A stretch of DNA of 64,000 nt from Paenibacillus puerhi (GCF_009846885.1 NZ_WUWM01000002.1:310001-374000); one strand, 5' to 3'. Positions 23,999-33,697 are shown, counted from the first letter of the stretch. Translations and numbers: made by a program. The notes: a model not told the origin generated them from the letters alone.

Positions 23999-24074
23999 TG
24001 GTGGAGCCTAGGGGGATCGAACCCCTGACCTCATCGCTGCCAGCGATGCGCTCTCCCAGCTGAGCTAAGGCCCC
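23999..24074 (-). tRNA. tRNA-Ala (anticodon GGC)
   Basis: The minus strand folds as a 76-base cloverleaf: acceptor GGGGCCT with AGGCTCC, D arm TTAGCTCAGCTGGGAGAGC, anticodon stem CATCG/CGATG with loop CTGGCAG (anticodon GGC), and T arm with GGTTCGATCC. The 3' CCA is encoded in the gene. It marks the boundary between the accessory region and the core, and two degenerate copies of its centre occur upstream at 10650 and 12781. Confidence 0.97.
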
Positions 24075-24136
24075 GTATTTGGCGACAAGAATGATAATAC
24101 CACGTACCCGCTGGCTTGTCAACGATTGGCGGAAAA

Positions 24137-24619
24137 TTAATTATTTCCGCCATCTCCGCCGACTTGATGCTTAGTTAACAAGCCGCTAAGCTCCTTCATA
24201 AACATGTTGATATCCTTGAATTGCCGATAGACCGAGGCAAAGCGAATATAGGCTACCTCATCCACCGGATACAGCTCCGTCATGACGATCTCACCGATCG
24301 CTCGGCTATCGACTTCGGCGTGGGCCGTATTGCGTACTTGTTTCTCGACCTCGGATACAATCATCTCCAGCCGTTCCAGAGAAACCGGACGTTTCTCACA
24401 GGCGCGGATCAGGCCGCGCAGCATCTTCTCCCGGCTGAATTCCTCGCGGCTTCCGTCTTTCTTGATGACGACCAGCGGGGTCTCCTCGACCATTTCAAAA
24501 GTCGTAAAGCGTTTGGCGCACTTCTCGCATTCACGACGGCGGCGTATCGATTTGTCTTCGTTAGCGGAACGGGAATCAAGCACCTTCGTTCCGGAATAAG
24601 CGCAAAAAGGACATTTCAT
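24137..24619 (-). CDS. nrdR: Transcriptional repressor NrdR
   Basis: The 160-residue protein has the NrdR zinc ribbon (CPFC near residue 3, CEKC near residue 31 after SIRRRRECE) and an ATP-cone ([18 protein letters not shown], then [11 protein letters not shown]). It represses ribonucleotide reductase genes when bound to ATP/dATP. The ATG at 24619 gives the family N-terminus MKCPFC; the longer frame adds 19 residues. It lies next to the tRNA-Ala gene and divergent from the SASP gene. Confidence 0.97.
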   Translation of the reverse strand: MKCPFCAYSGTKVLDSRSANEDKSIRRRRECEKCAKRFTTFEMVEETPLVVIKKDGSREEFSREKMLRGLIRACEKRPVSLERLEMIVSEVEKQVRNTAHAEVDSRAIGEIVMTELYPVDEVAYIRFASVYRQFKDINMFMKELSGLLTKHQVGGDGGNN

Positions 24620-24658
24620 GTACGTTCGTTCTTCCTTTCTCTTTTCCAAAGACTCCCT

Positions 24659-24688
24659 TACATGAAGAGCATTCAAACGAGCATAATA
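24659..24688 (+). promoter_or_regulatory. Possible sigma-G promoter of the SASP gene
   Basis: CATAATA (24682-24688) fits a sigma-G -10 element. The -35 candidate TACAT 18 bases upstream is weak. Forespore control is expected for SASP genes; the site itself is tentative. Confidence 0.4.
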
Positions 24689-24719
24689 GGGTTACTAACC
24701 GACAAGGAGGTGAACAGAC

Positions 24720-24944
24720 ATGGGTGCAGGTCAATCCCGCAGCAGCAACGTTCTGGTCGTGCCACAAGCTAACGCAGCGCTGGATCAACTGAAATACGAG
24801 GTAGCCCAAGAACTGGGGATCGCTATTCCTCAAGATGGTTACTACGGTAACATGGCTACTCGTGATACTGGTGCAATCGGTGGTCACATTACGCGCCGCT
24901 TGGTCCAAATTGCCGAGCAATCGCTTGCCGGTCAATTCAAATAA
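24720..24944 (+). CDS. Alpha/beta-type small acid-soluble spore protein
   Basis: The 74-residue protein shows both SASP signatures: LDQLKYEVAQELGI with the GPR protease cut region (YEVAQELG), and RDTGAIGGHITRRLVQIAEQ. It coats and protects DNA in dormant spores and supplies amino acids after cleavage at germination. The RBS AAGGAGGTG is seven bases before the ATG. This gene is direct evidence that the host forms endospores. Confidence 0.97.
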   Translation: MGAGQSRSSNVLVVPQANAALDQLKYEVAQELGIAIPQDGYYGNMATRDTGAIGGHITRRLVQIAEQSLAGQFK

Positions 24945-25027
24945 TACCACGTTTTGCTGTAAACGAGAAGAAGTGCCGGCATTCTTCCCGCAAGGGCAGC
25001 TTGTCCGGCGCTTCTTCTGCGAGCTCC

Positions 25028-25597
25028 TTACTTCCATTCTTCGCTGTATAACTTACTATATTTGGTATAATAATAGATGACGCGCTGAAGATAATGCCTG
25101 GTTTCTCCATAGGGAATTTGCTGTGCACCCTCCAGACTTCCGTCCCATTGTTGGTCCTGAAGCCATCTGCTTACCTTTCCGTGTCCCGCATTGTAGCCTG
25201 CAATCATGGCATACATATTGCCGTCGAACTGCTTGTTCATCCAGTTCAAATACCAGGAGCCCAGCTCAATACTTACGGCCGGCTGATCCAGACGGGATCT
25301 GTAGCCATCGTCGAAGGGGGCTTTGTCGATGATCCAGGACGAGGTATCCGGCATAAGCTGCATCAGGCCGTAAGCGCCTTTCTTGGATTCAAGATCTGGC
25401 CTATAATTAGTTTCCACACGAATAATGGCGGCGATGAGAAACGGATCAAGCTCGTATTTCTTGGCATATCGGCGGATCTCGTCCTCATATTCTATGCTGT
25501 AGATCAGTCGGCCAATGAAAGTACTGCTTAAGAACAGAAAAACAAGAAAGGTCACCAGCAAAGCGGCGAATACCCGTTTCTTGCGCCAAAATTTCAT
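25028..25597 (-). CDS. Membrane-anchored lytic transglycosylase (SLT family)
   Basis: Residues 10-30 form an N-terminal membrane anchor. The SLT domain follows: YELDPFLIAAIIRVETNYRP with the catalytic Glu in RVETNY, then SKKGAYGLMQLMP, AGYNAGHGKV and a Tyr-rich end YYYTKYSKL. It cleaves peptidoglycan glycan strands outside the membrane. The ATG overlaps the coaE stop by four bases. It could act in sporulation or germination, but family members also work in growth. Confidence 0.93.
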   Translation of the reverse strand: MKFWRKKRVFAALLVTFLVFLFLSSTFIGRLIYSIEYEDEIRRYAKKYELDPFLIAAIIRVETNYRPDLESKKGAYGLMQLMPDTSSWIIDKAPFDDGYRSRLDQPAVSIELGSWYLNWMNKQFDGNMYAMIAGYNAGHGKVSRWLQDQQWDGSLEGAQQIPYGETRHYLQRVIYYYTKYSKLYSEEWK

Positions 25598-26190
25598 GAA
25601 AGCCCCCTTTCCTTCCAGAACGCATCGATCTGCCCTTCCGTTTCCTCTAGAGAGCCCGTATTGGTAATAACGATATCGGCCATGCGCTTTTTGTCCTCGA
25701 TGGACATCTGGGCATTCAAGCGTTTTTCCGCCTCCTCCGGACTCATGCCGTCTCTGGCGATCAGCCTGGCAAGCTGAACCTCCCGAGGCACATAAACGAC
25801 CATGACCTCCTCAACCATCCCCTGCAGCCCTGACTCATATAAAAGCGGGATGTCGACGACGACCAGCTTGTCCGGATGGTCTTCCTGATACCTGCTCATC
25901 CTCTCCCGCATCGTAGCGCGGATAGGCGGATGCAGCAGACCTTCCAGATCGCGCAGCGCTTCCGGATCGCCGAATACCTTCTCTCCGAGCTTCTTCCGAT
26001 TGAGCGAGCCGTCCTGCAGCAAGAGGTCCGCGCCGAAGCGCTCGATCACTTGGGCCAGCACGGGCGTATTCGGCTCTACCACCTCTCGGGCGATACGGTC
26101 CGCATCCACGAGCAACGCTCCGCGGCGGACCAGCATCGCAGCAACCGTACTTTTCCCGCTGGCAATTCCTCCAGTTAATCCGATATTCAT
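25594..26190 (-). CDS. coaE: Dephospho-CoA kinase
   Basis: The 198-residue protein starts MNIGLTGGIASGKSTVAAML (P-loop), followed by ALLVDADRIAREV (Asp near residue 33), the CoA-binding region and the lid, and VVVDIPLLYESGL. It phosphorylates the ribose 3'-OH of dephospho-CoA, the last step of CoA synthesis. RBS AGGGAG precedes the ATG. The order polA-mutM-ytaF-coaE is conserved in Bacillales. Confidence 0.97.
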   Translation of the reverse strand: MNIGLTGGIASGKSTVAAMLVRRGALLVDADRIAREVVEPNTPVLAQVIERFGADLLLQDGSLNRKKLGEKVFGDPEALRDLEGLLHPPIRATMRERMSRYQEDHPDKLVVVDIPLLYESGLQGMVEEVMVVYVPREVQLARLIARDGMSPEEAEKRLNAQMSIEDKKRMADIVITNTGSLEETEGQIDAFWKERGLS

Positions 26191-26226
26191 AGCGTACTCC
26201 CTATTTAAGTTAAGTTCATGTATGAG

Positions 26227-26928
26227 TTAGAACAGTTTCATGATGCCCATAATAATAAGAACAAATCCGGGTATTACGGACAGCGGACGCATCCACGAGA
26301 AGCCAGCATACCGAAATCCGGTGCGTAAGCCCATGCTCAAAAATATACCGCTGGCCAGGGCGATGACCGCAGCCGTCAGCCATGGCGTAAAGCCAAGCAG
26401 AGCCGCACCGACCCCTGCGCCAAAAGCATCCAGGGACAGCGCCATTCCGAGCAAGGTTGCCTCATACGCGGAAATAATGCCTGATCGATCCATATCCGCG
26501 ATCGACGGTTTTCGAAGGATTTGGATAACAAGCCCGAACCGCCTGAGCTCGATATAGATGATTTCCTTCGTACTCACAGGCACCTGAACCGGCTTCAAGG
26601 CTTCCCCCGGCTCCGGACGAGCTTCGGATTCGGCTTCATCCGAGCCCGCTTCTTCCTTATGCTGCTGATACAGTTGATACCAGGCCCATAATCCGATGCC
26701 GACCAGGATAAACGCTCCTATATTTTGGGCCAGCCCCGGATGCACCCATTCGCTCATCCAAGCGCCGATCTGCATGGAAATAAAAATTACCAATCCCGAG
26801 CAGCACGAAATAATTGCGATGGATAATAAGGGGATCCGGATCTTGCGGAGCCCGTACGTCACCCCTACGCCAAAACCGTCCAAGCTAACCGCCAAGGCCA
26901 ATAACAACAGTGAAACAACCGGCAGCAT
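26227..26928 (-). CDS. ytaF: Sporulation membrane protein YtaF
   Basis: The 233-residue protein has six membrane helices in two MntP-like halves, each opening with LAVSLDGFGVGVTYG or LSLDAFGAGVGAALLG (paired Asp in membrane). A charged loop (about residues 95-145) separates them. YtaF belongs to the sporulation-associated relatives of the MntP manganese exporter. The start ATG follows GGGAGG. It sits between mutM and coaE as in B. subtilis. Confidence 0.93.
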   Translation of the reverse strand: MLPVVSLLLLALAVSLDGFGVGVTYGLRKIRIPLLSIAIISCCSGLVIFISMQIGAWMSEWVHPGLAQNIGAFILVGIGLWAWYQLYQQHKEEAGSDEAESEARPEPGEALKPVQVPVSTKEIIYIELRRFGLVIQILRKPSIADMDRSGIISAYEATLLGMALSLDAFGAGVGAALLGFTPWLTAAVIALASGIFLSMGLRTGFRYAGFSWMRPLSVIPGFVLIIMGIMKLF

Positions 26929-27085
26929 ATGCCTTTCCCTCCCAGCAAATGAAACGGCGTACCGACCTACTGGAGGCAGTCGCGCGTCTCCACGATGTTA
27001 TACGCACAGCCTGCTCCGTAACAAAAAGGGCAGCGGGCTGGGCGGCTCATGGCTTACTATATGGGAGTTCTAGGCTCTTGGTGCA

Positions 27086-27937
27086 TTAATTTTGGTTACG
27101 TCGCGTGCGTCCCGGCTTTTGGCAATGGGGGCAGAAATGCGTTCCGCGTCCCGCTACGACGGTTTTCTCGATAGGCCCGCCACAAGTATGACAAGGCTCT
27201 CCTTTGCGACCGTACATGCGCAGCTGATGCTGAAACATGCCCATTTCGCCTTGACCGTTCACGTACGATTTAATCGACGAGCCGCCCACAGCCACCGCAT
27301 CGCGGAGCGTGGACACAATCGCTTCATGAAGCTTGGCCCATTCCTTGGCCGTAAGCGTATTGGCCTCGCGTTCCGGATGGATACCCGCCAGATACAGGGA
27401 CTCATCCACATAAATATTCCCGATCCCCACGATATATTCCTGGTTCAGCAGCAGCGGCTTAATCTTTGTCGTCCGTTTGCCCAGTCTGTCACGGAAAGCC
27501 TGCAAGGTGAAAGCTTCGTCGAGCGGCTCCAAACCGAGCTTGACCAGCGGTTTTTCATTCAAATCCTGATCTTTGTCGAAGATATGCATCGTACCGAACT
27601 GGCGCACATCTTTATAGCGGAGCTCGCTTCCATCCGTAAAATAAAAGATAACATGCGTATGCAGCTCCACCGGCTCTCCCGATTGATATACCCCATAACG
27701 CCCCTCCATACGGAGATGAGAGACCAGCGTGTAATGATCGAACATCAGACGGAGAAATTTGCCGCGGCGCTCCACCGAGCGGATCGTTTCCCCTTCCAGC
27801 AGGGCAGCAAACATCTGGATATCGTCAGGCCGTTGAATAATGCGCGGCAGCAGCACCGCGACACGTTCTACGGTCTTGCCCACGACCAACTGCTGCAGGG
27901 TTCGGCGGACCGTTTCCACCTCGGGTAATTCTGGCAC
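27086..27937 (-). CDS. mutM: Formamidopyrimidine-DNA glycosylase
   Basis: The 283-residue protein begins PELPEVETVRR after the initiator (GTG at 27937), leaving the catalytic Pro1 and Glu2. The Lys in RRGKFLRL and the zinc finger CHTCGG...CPHCQ are present. It excises oxidised purines and nicks the abasic site. RBS AAAGGATGG is upstream. It follows polA by 67 bases and is probably in the same operon. Confidence 0.97.
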   Translation of the reverse strand: MPELPEVETVRRTLQQLVVGKTVERVAVLLPRIIQRPDDIQMFAALLEGETIRSVERRGKFLRLMFDHYTLVSHLRMEGRYGVYQSGEPVELHTHVIFYFTDGSELRYKDVRQFGTMHIFDKDQDLNEKPLVKLGLEPLDEAFTLQAFRDRLGKRTTKIKPLLLNQEYIVGIGNIYVDESLYLAGIHPEREANTLTAKEWAKLHEAIVSTLRDAVAVGGSSIKSYVNGQGEMGMFQHQLRMYGRKGEPCHTCGGPIEKTVVAGRGTHFCPHCQKPGRTRRNQN

Positions 27938-28004
27938 AACATTCCATCCTTTCTTAACGGCAAGGGAAGACAGCCGGCCTTCCTAGACCAGCAGGTCTGT
28001 TCCC

Positions 28005-30737
28005 TTACTTCGCTTCGTACCAATTGGCTCCATCGTCGACCTCCACCTTAAGAGGCACATCAAGCTTCAGCGCCGATTCCATGACCTCGGCGACCATCGT
28101 TTTCATGAGCTCGACCTCATCGTCCGGCACCTCGAATACCAATTCGTCATGCACCTGCAGCAGCATCCGGCTGCGGACGCCTTCGCTAGCCATACGCTGA
28201 TCCAGTTGAACCATAGCCAGCTTGATGATATCGGCAGCCGTCCCTTGGATCGGCGTATTCATTGCGGTTCGCTCGGCGAAGGAGCGGAGATTGAAATTCG
28301 ACGCCGTAATTTCCGGCAAATACCGGCGGCGGTTCAGCAGAGTTGTGACGTAACCGTCCTGCCGGGCCATGGAAACAATATCATCCATATACTTGCGAAC
28401 TCCCTGGAAGACGGCGAAATACTGCTCGATAAACCGTGCCGCATCCTTCCGGGTGATATGCAGATTCTGGGATAACCCGTAATCGCTAATCCCGTACACA
28501 ATCCCGAAGTTAACCGCCTTGGCTTGACGGCGCATGTTCGAATCCACGTCCTCCGCCGACACGCCGAACACATCCATAGCGGTCTTCGTATGAATGTCCA
28601 TATTATCGCGGAAAGCCTCGATCAGCTTCTCATCCTGGGAGATGTGCGCCAGCACTCTCAGCTCAATCTGCGAATAGTCGGCAGTCACGATTCGCCAGCC
28701 CGGCTGCGATGGCACGAATACTTTGCGGATCTTGCGCCCTTCCTCCAGCCGGATCGGAATGTTCTGCAGATTCGGATATTGGCTGCTGAGCCGTCCGGTT
28801 GCTGCAATGGTTTGCCGGTAATACGTGTGAACCTTGCTCGTATCCGGCCGCACCTCCTTCAGCAGCCCTTCCACATAAGTGGACTGCAGCTTGGCCAATG
28901 TCCGGTAAAGAAGAATATGCCCGATCATCGGGTGATAAGGCTCCAGCTTCTCCAGCACCTCGGCATCGGTCGAATAGCCGGTCTTTGTTTTTTTCACGAC
29001 AGGCAGCTGCAGCTTATCGAACAGAATCTCACCAAGCTGCTTGGGCGAGTTGATGTTAAACTCCATGCCCACGGCTTCGTAAACATTCTGCATGATCTCT
29101 TCAATACGTCGATTAAGCTCGGCGCCATATTCCCTGAGTTCTCCGGTATCCACTTGGATGCCCTTCCGCTCCATCGAAGCCAGCACGAGCGCAAGCGGAA
29201 GCTCCAGCTCAAAGAACAGCTCACTCATGGAGCTTGCCTCAAGGGCTTCCTGGAGCTTTGGAGTTAACCGATGCACCGCCTCCGCCTTGCGGCCCATGAA
29301 CGCACATAGCGAATCCTGATCAGGCAGCTTGAACTTGGCTCCTTTGCCGAAAAGCTCTTCGTCAGCAGGCAATGCCGGCAGGCCGTAACGCGAGGTTAAG
29401 CCGCTGAGCGTCAGTGCAGATTCTGTAGGATCAAGCAGATAGCCGGCTAGCAGCACATCGAAGTCCACGCCATTCAGCTCTATGCCCTTCCAATACAGCG
29501 CGAGGACTGCCCGATGGAGATCATAGATGGACACAGCTTTATCCTCGCTGGCAAGCCATTCGCGTAGGGGTGCCGCTGCGGTACTCACGAGAGCCTCGAA
29601 AGGCACGTAGTAAACCTTGGCCCTCAGGTCCGTATGGACGTCAGCGGCCTGCTCCATCTCCTTATCCTGTACGAAAAATGCAAGGCCGAGCAGCTCCGAC
29701 GAATGCGGGTTTTCGCCGATAACCTCTACATGCAGCGCCTTGACGGACGGAAGCACTCCGATGAGCTTGTCTAGTACTTCAGCCTCTGCCGTCCATATAC
29801 ATTCGGCATAGGTTGTGTCAGCCTCTTGAGCTTCGCCCCCAAGAGTATCCAAGGAACCGCTTCCGGTTCCGTACAAGCCGAGCCGTTCCAGCAGCGACTT
29901 AAATTCCAGCTTGCGGAAGGTATCGCCCAGCAGTCCTTTGTCATAACCGCTGTATCCCAGCTCCGAGAGAGGAAAATCAATCGGAACCTCGCGGTGAATC
30001 GTCGCCAGCTCCTTGCTCATGCGTGCATCCTCGGCATGCGCGGCGACCTTCTCCCCCATCTTACCTTTGATGCTGCCGGCGTTCTCAAGCACTTGCTCAA
30101 CGGACCCATACTCGTGAAGCAGCTTCAATGCCGTCTTCTCGCCGACGCCCGGAATACCGGGAATATTATCGCTGGCATCCCCCATCAGACCTTTCAGATC
30201 GATGATTTGATGAGGCTGAAGACCGTATTTTTCTTGGATATGCGCCGGATCAAACATTTCAATTTCACTGATCCCTTTGCGCGTTAAAGCGATATTCACC
30301 TTGTCTGAAGCCAGTTGAAGCATATCCTTGTCACCGGTAACGACGATAGCCTCATACTCTTCGCTTTCATCTACAAGCTTTGTAACTGTCCCGATAATAT
30401 CGTCCGCTTCAAAGCCGTCGAGCTCGAATTGCTTAATTCCAAAGGAAGCGATGAGCTCGCGCAAAAGCGGGAATTGCTCGGAAAGCTCAGGCGGAGTCTT
30501 CTCTCTTGTTCCTTTATATTGGGCATAGCCCTCATGTCGGAAGGTTTGCTTGCCAGCATCGAATGCTACCAGAAAATGCGAGGGCTCATAATCCTCCATT
30601 AGCTTTAACAGCATAGTAGTAAATCCGTATACGGCGTTCGTATGCAGCCCCTTCGAGTTGCTGAGCAGCGGAAGGGCAAAAAAAGCGCGATAAGCAATAC
30701 CGTTCCCGTCAATAACGATTAACTTCGATCTGGACAA
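28005..30737 (-). CDS. polA: DNA polymerase I
   Basis: The chosen TTG at 30737 gives MSRSKLIVIDGNGIAYRA, the family start, with GGGGTG six bases upstream; a GTG at 30746 and a much longer frame are alternatives. The product is 910 residues: a 5'-3' exonuclease (residues 1-300), an exonuclease-like domain without the FDxE residues (LHVEVIGENP instead), and a polymerase domain with motif A (DYSQIELR), motif B (RRQAKAVNFGIVYG) and motif C (VHDELVFE). Proofreading is thus probably absent, as in other Bacillales PolA. It fills gaps in repair and Okazaki fragment processing. Confidence 0.96.
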   Translation of the reverse strand: MSRSKLIVIDGNGIAYRAFFALPLLSNSKGLHTNAVYGFTTMLLKLMEDYEPSHFLVAFDAGKQTFRHEGYAQYKGTREKTPPELSEQFPLLRELIASFGIKQFELDGFEADDIIGTVTKLVDESEEYEAIVVTGDKDMLQLASDKVNIALTRKGISEIEMFDPAHIQEKYGLQPHQIIDLKGLMGDASDNIPGIPGVGEKTALKLLHEYGSVEQVLENAGSIKGKMGEKVAAHAEDARMSKELATIHREVPIDFPLSELGYSGYDKGLLGDTFRKLEFKSLLERLGLYGTGSGSLDTLGGEAQEADTTYAECIWTAEAEVLDKLIGVLPSVKALHVEVIGENPHSSELLGLAFFVQDKEMEQAADVHTDLRAKVYYVPFEALVSTAAAPLREWLASEDKAVSIYDLHRAVLALYWKGIELNGVDFDVLLAGYLLDPTESALTLSGLTSRYGLPALPADEELFGKGAKFKLPDQDSLCAFMGRKAEAVHRLTPKLQEALEASSMSELFFELELPLALVLASMERKGIQVDTGELREYGAELNRRIEEIMQNVYEAVGMEFNINSPKQLGEILFDKLQLPVVKKTKTGYSTDAEVLEKLEPYHPMIGHILLYRTLAKLQSTYVEGLLKEVRPDTSKVHTYYRQTIAATGRLSSQYPNLQNIPIRLEEGRKIRKVFVPSQPGWRIVTADYSQIELRVLAHISQDEKLIEAFRDNMDIHTKTAMDVFGVSAEDVDSNMRRQAKAVNFGIVYGISDYGLSQNLHITRKDAARFIEQYFAVFQGVRKYMDDIVSMARQDGYVTTLLNRRRYLPEITASNFNLRSFAERTAMNTPIQGTAADIIKLAMVQLDQRMASEGVRSRMLLQVHDELVFEVPDDEVELMKTMVAEVMESALKLDVPLKVEVDDGANWYEAK

Positions 30738-30930
30738 CGACAACACCCCATTCGTACAAACTTTCCTGCTACCTCCATGATAGCATAGGAGCAGGAAAGA
30801 AAAAAACATCGCAAAAAAGAAGCGGAAAGAGGGGTGACCCGCCTGCCAACCGCATATTAATGAAAGAACTCGATCCTTTCCGCGCATGTGATTCAGAATG
30901 CCGATGCGCCAGTGAATCGGAGGGATGAAC

Positions 30931-31689
30931 GTGAATGAAGCGAAGCCGCTGAGCGGCAAGCAAGTCATTTTCTTTGATGTCAATCAAACACTCGTGTTGC
31001 AGGGACTGAGCTTCGAGGCTTGCTTTCGGGAGGTTTGGGGGGCGTATGCGGCACGATGGGAAGCGGCTGCGGGGGAAAGCGACAAATTGTGGGAGGCATA
31101 TATTACCCGTTGGCATCAGCGCAAAAAAGCCCGGGCTACGTTCAAGCAGCTCGATGAACTGCAGCAGCAATGCCTGCGCGAAGCTTTTCTCGAGCGCCGG
31201 ATCCCTGTGTCAGGCGCGATGGTGAACAGCTTTTTGCAGGAGGTGCTGCAGCTGCAAATTTCGGCCAAGACGATGCCGCCGCGTACGCAGGAAACGCTCT
31301 CGCTGCTTGCCCCGCGCTATACCTTGGCTATCATAAGCAATAGCCCCCGGGTAGAGGTTCTCCTATTGCTCGAACGCTTTGGGCTTCAGACCTTCTTCCC
31401 GCCGGAACGCATCTATACAGCCTTGAAGCCTGCGGACAAGAAGCCTGCTCCTGTACTGTTCAAGTCGGCCTTGCATGCACTCAGGCTCACACCTCGTCAC
31501 GCGGTCATGGTAGGTAACTCCTGGAGGCATGACGTATGCGGGGCAGTGAAGGCCGGGATGGATGCCATCTGGCTCCACGAGAGCGGAGATCCGGCGCTCG
31601 AGTCTCCCAAGATTAACCGGCAAAGGCTAGGCAAGCGTCAAGTTTATCTTATCAAACGAATAGAGCAAATGCTGGGCTTGTTTTCCTAG
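30931..31689 (+). CDS. HAD-superfamily hydrolase
   Basis: The GTG at 30931 has the best spacing to GGAGGG; an ATG at 30925 touches the RBS. The 252-residue protein has HAD motif I FFDVNQTL (first Asp at FFDVN; the usual second Asp is Asn), motif II (IISNSP), motif III Lys in ALKPADKKP and motif IV as GNSWRHDVCGA, followed by AIWLHE. A helical cap lies between motifs I and II. The Asp-to-Asn change at the second motif I residue is unusual and may alter phosphatase activity. Its stop is one base from the stop of the convergent EAL gene. Confidence 0.85.
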   Translation: MNEAKPLSGKQVIFFDVNQTLVLQGLSFEACFREVWGAYAARWEAAAGESDKLWEAYITRWHQRKKARATFKQLDELQQQCLREAFLERRIPVSGAMVNSFLQEVLQLQISAKTMPPRTQETLSLLAPRYTLAIISNSPRVEVLLLLERFGLQTFFPPERIYTALKPADKKPAPVLFKSALHALRLTPRHAVMVGNSWRHDVCGAVKAGMDAIWLHESGDPALESPKINRQRLGKRQVYLIKRIEQMLGLFS

Positions 31690-31690
31690 G

Positions 31691-33511
31691 CTAGGTAATG
31701 CCAGACGTTCCTTGCCAGCACGCAGCGCCGCATTCCCCTGCTTGGTCACAGAATACAACGCTGCCTCGATGCGCTTTTGATTTCTTCTTCAGCCGCGCCG
31801 CAGTCAGTGAGATTTGCTCCGGCGTGACATGCCTTCCCGATTCGCAGACCACCAAGGACAACGACAGCGTTACCCCGTCGCTATCTACTTTATTGCCGTG
31901 ACGGTCCTCGACATAGGTCCAGCTCTCGACCTCGTAGAAGGCCGATACTCCTGCATCGAAACGCCTGATCATTTCCTGGCACAGCCTCTCCGAATCCGGG
32001 CAAGCCGTAATCGCGATAAAATCATCACCGCCGATATGACCGACAAAATCGTAAGGCGACCCCATCATCTGAATAGAGTACTGGATACAATCGGCCGTAA
32101 ATTGAATCAATTGATCTCCCTTGTGAAAACCATAGCGATCATTGTACCATTTGAAAAAATCCAAATCCGCATAAATGACGGAAAATCGGCCTTCGCTAGC
32201 CAGTCGCCTCTTAATCTCCCGGTTGATTTGTAGATTCCCGGGCAAACCTGTTAAAGGATTCGCCACTTTGGCATTTTCCATCTTGGCGTTCGTGATGCAT
32301 TCCAGAATCGTTCTTACGGATGCCATTCCATGCATTTGCCCGTTTGAGGTAATGATGACCAGATCGTACAAATGACCGCTGTCCCGGCTTGTCGCAAGCT
32401 TCGAGACGAGTTCGACCGGCTTCCCCTCATCCACGATCAAGGGATCGTCGTCCATCAATTGATCGATTGGCCTGTTCCAGAATAATGAGTATCCATACTG
32501 GCCTGCCAGCTGCTGGAACAGCCGTTCTCTCATGATGAGACCTACGGGTCTCCCTTCCTTCACTACGACTGCACCCTGGGCCTCCACTCGGCTCTTAAAA
32601 TAATTCGCTACAAGCGAGATCGGCGTCCCCGCTTCGAAGGTCGGGCTGGGCGCCGCCAGCTCGCCGATCGTCAGGATATGTCCCGTCCAATCCAGCATAC
32701 TTCGATGCTCGACGATTTGACGCCGGATGTCCTGCGGTATATCGATTGGTTTCTCTGCGGATGGTCTCCCCAGCAAATAGCCTTGACCGTAATGAACCCC
32801 CATTCTTGTCAGCTTCATGAGTTCGTCAGGCGACTCGATTCCTTCAGCTATCAGATAGATGCCCAACTTGTCTGCAAAAGTAACCAGCGTCTCCAAAATA
32901 TATTCCTTGGACTTGCTTCGGTGCATGCCGGCAATAAGCGACTTGTCTGCCTTAATATAATCGGGACCGAGCTCCGCTATGGCCTGAAGAGAGGAATACC
33001 CGGCTCCCGCATCATCGATGGCAATCCGATATCCCTGCTGTCTGTAGTGATCCAGCACTCTTTTAGCTGACGCAAAATCCTCAATCGAGCTCCTCTCCGT
33101 AATCTCAAACACGACGTTTGAAGGCCTCAAGCCGCGGGCGGTCAGGAGCTCCAAGGTCTTGCCCGGAGCAAATAACGGATCATTCAGTATTTCAGCCGAT
33201 ACGTTAATAAACAATAATTGCTTCTCATGGTTAAGTCTGACCCCTTCGATCGCTTTGGCACGGGCCAGCCGATCGAGCGGATACAGCAGTCCTTCCTGTT
33301 CCGCAATAGAAAACATAGGCAGCGGCGAACGAAACCTGCTATCCTCGGGTCCCCGGGTCAGAGCTTCGTAACCGGCAATTTCCCCATCCCGCAAAGAAAC
33401 GATCGGCTGGTACACGGAGCGTATCGACTGTTGTTGAATAATATGCTCAAGCTCCTCCCGAAGAAGCGTGAGCTCATCGGTTGATTCCTTCCACCCTCGT
33501 TGTGCTGCCAT
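31691..33511 (-). CDS. Cyclic-di-GMP protein with EAL, CBS pair and GGDEF domains
   Basis: The EAL domain at residues 20-260 is complete: YEALTRG, LFINVSAE, FEITE, IDDAGAGYSS, KADKSLI, AEGIE and GQGYLLG, so phosphodiesterase activity is likely. Residues 275-400 are two CBS modules (AQGAVVVKEGRPVGLIM, LYDLVIITSNGQMHGM), which bind nucleotides. The C-terminal GGDEF domain has GHIGGDDF, an acceptable active site, with no RxxD inhibitory site nearby. No membrane helix is present. The ATG at 33511 has GTGAGG six bases upstream; starts at 33517 and 33523 are also possible. Direction of net c-di-GMP turnover cannot be read. Confidence 0.9.
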   Translation of the reverse strand: MAAQRGWKESTDELTLLREELEHIIQQQSIRSVYQPIVSLRDGEIAGYEALTRGPEDSRFRSPLPMFSIAEQEGLLYPLDRLARAKAIEGVRLNHEKQLLFINVSAEILNDPLFAPGKTLELLTARGLRPSNVVFEITERSSIEDFASAKRVLDHYRQQGYRIAIDDAGAGYSSLQAIAELGPDYIKADKSLIAGMHRSKSKEYILETLVTFADKLGIYLIAEGIESPDELMKLTRMGVHYGQGYLLGRPSAEKPIDIPQDIRRQIVEHRSMLDWTGHILTIGELAAPSPTFEAGTPISLVANYFKSRVEAQGAVVVKEGRPVGLIMRERLFQQLAGQYGYSLFWNRPIDQLMDDDPLIVDEGKPVELVSKLATSRDSGHLYDLVIITSNGQMHGMASVRTILECITNAKMENAKVANPLTGLPGNLQINREIKRRLASEGRFSVIYADLDFFKWYNDRYGFHKGDQLIQFTADCIQYSIQMMGSPYDFVGHIGGDDFIAITACPDSERLCQEMIRRFDAGVSAFYEVESWTYVEDRHGNKVDSDGVTLSLSLVVCESGRHVTPEQISLTAARLKKKSKAHRGSVVFCDQAGECGAACWQGTSGIT

Positions 33512-33523
33512 ATGCATCCTCAC

Positions 33524-33697
33524 TTTTCTTCGTTTGGCGACCGCTACTTATTACCTACTTTAGCATAGGACTTTCAACCCCGTGTTAACTCCGCATGCAT
33601 TTATGTAAATGTGTTGTAAACATTTTTTATGGCTTTGAGGAATGTCAGGGAAACCCTGCTTTACTCAGCTTCAGAGTCTGACTGTCTGTCTGACCGA
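33524..33697. other. Intergenic part before the simple repeat
   Basis: This likely contains the promoter of the EAL gene on the minus strand. No hexamers were assigned with confidence. Confidence 0.3.

Noticed and set aside
30738-30983. 82-residue N-terminal extension of polA
   Set aside because: The family start is at LSRSKLIVIDGN; the extension runs through the divergent HAD promoter region and has no homologous look.
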